Shown piece by piece: positions 63,534-64,000 of a DNA stretch of 64,000 nucleotides. Under the pieces are notes generated by a model that was not told the DNA's origin, did not search any database, and saw only the letters and a program-made list of their open reading frames with translations. Made by a program: the position numbers and the translations under genes. Origin of the DNA: Ancylobacter polymorphus (GTDB lineage: Bacteria > Pseudomonadota > Alphaproteobacteria > Rhizobiales > Xanthobacteraceae); NCBI RefSeq assembly GCF_022836935.1, contig NZ_CP083239.1, positions 868,001 to 932,000 of the forward strand, read 5' to 3'. Each line of letters begins with the position of its first letter. Within the stretch, counting starts at the first letter, position 1.

Positions 63534-63931
63534 GCGGACAGCTCTTCCGCCGTCGCGACCACCCGCGCCAGCGACGAGCCCCCGGAGGCCTCCGCCGCCG
63601 CCACCACCGCGCCCTCCACCAGCGGCGCGTTGCAGATGGCGACCTTGGCGGCGCGCGCCGGCTCCAGCATCTCTACCGCCATCTCGCTATTGGTCTCCGC
63701 CCCGCCGAGATCGACGAAGATGGCCACCCCGGCTTCCGACCACGCGGCCTCTATAGCGATCAGAATACCTTCCACATGCGTTCCCAAACCGCCGTCCTTA
63801 TTGCCCCCGCTCCAGGCGAGAGGCACGCATCCCCCCACCATCTGACGCACCATGTCGGCGGCGCCCTGGGCGACGAGGGGCGAATGCGACACGATCACGA
63901 TGCCCACATTGGCGCCGCGCGCGGGGGTCAT
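63530..63931 (-). CDS. dhaM: DhaM, PTS EIIA (mannose-type) phosphotransferase subunit
   Basis: 133-residue EIIA-Man-fold protein that phosphorylates the ADP bound to DhaL. Phospho-His16 in VIVSHSPLVAQG; GGLGTHVEGILIAI and VDLGGAETNSEMAVEML are typical of DhaM. The ATG overlaps the stop of a dhaL fragment (ATGA) and has AGGAG eleven bases upstream. Short form, with HPr and EI as separate downstream genes. Confidence 0.93.
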   Translation of the reverse strand: MTPARGANVGIVIVSHSPLVAQGAADMVRQMVGGCVPLAWSGGNKDGGLGTHVEGILIAIEAAWSEAGVAIFVDLGGAETNSEMAVEMLEPARAAKVAICNAPLVEGAVVAAAEASGGSSLARVVATAEELSA

Positions 63932-64000
63932 GATGGGGTATGCTCCTGAAAATACTGGCAGATTGTCATGGCAAGCAGGGCACAGCTGGACGCACCGGGG
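63928..64000 (-). CDS. dhaL: DhaL 3' end, dihydroxyacetone kinase ADP-binding subunit (cut by window)
   Basis: Only the last 23 codons are inside the window: PGASSCALLAMTICQYFQEH followed by TPS and a TGA that overlaps the dhaM ATG. The PGAxS start of this piece matches the C-terminal (D)PGA(T/V)S segment of DhaL, followed by a helix, and the position directly before dhaM is where dhaL is expected. Too short for certainty, but the frame, the ATGA overlap and the motif agree. Confidence 0.6.
   Translation of the reverse strand, partial: PGASSCALLAMTICQYFQEHTPS

Overview
The window is very GC-rich, densely coding DNA with short intergenic gaps, many ATGA/GTGA stop-start overlaps and GTG/TTG starts. 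The gene content (several HAAT-type ABC importers, HWE-type histidine kinase, choline-sulfate genes, FUSC efflux, Rieske oxygenase, dispersed palindromic repeats) suggests a soil or plant-associated alphaproteobacterium of the Hyphomicrobiales, perhaps near Xanthobacter/Ancylobacter/Starkeya. The lineage is inferred from style and content, not from a marker gene.

Layout. 1-10040: one + strand operon-like run with a Liv-type importer (fused permease, two ATPases), an atypical ureohydrolase, a Rieske oxygenase alpha subunit, a D-2-hydroxyacid dehydrogenase, a LigI-like amidohydrolase, a gamma-glutamyltransferase and an arylmalonate-decarboxylase-like protein; probably uptake and catabolism of an unidentified N-containing organic compound. 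9994-18035: AraC regulator divergent from a ferric-siderophore system (TonB receptor, ATPase, binding protein, double permease, siderophore reductase), with no siderophore biosynthesis genes. 18057-25787: an ABC exporter, then a sensory cluster (hybrid kinase with three receiver domains, CheR, receiver-PAS-HWE kinase-receiver).

25917-33583 and 38803-48615: two separate amide/urea-type uptake and hydrolysis operons. Each has its own AmiC-like ligand sensor and AmiR-like ANTAR antiterminator, a HAAT ABC importer, and nitrilase-family hydrolases (plus an acetamidase/formamidase in the second). Each also has a leader in which hairpins with six-base loops precede and overlap an intrinsic terminator, as expected for ANTAR attenuation. 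In the first operon the leader lies between amiR and the hydrolase gene; in the second it lies in front of amiC itself. Between the operons are a DUF1028 gene, a small secreted protein and a choline-sulfate locus (choX-betC divergent from a LysR regulator).

48725-64000: tex; an ArsB/NhaD-like permease; a small unusual cassette (nucleotidyltransferase-like gene divergent from three tandem paralogous 51-58 residue peptides and a PqqD-like/HPr-kinase-like fusion), which is the best candidate here for an undescribed peptide-modification system; a GntR regulator with an AaeA/AaeX/AaeB-type efflux set; and, on the - strand to the right edge, a PTS-dependent dihydroxyacetone kinase operon (dhaL 3' end, dhaM, HPr, enzyme I, a small HTH-like gene, dhaK).
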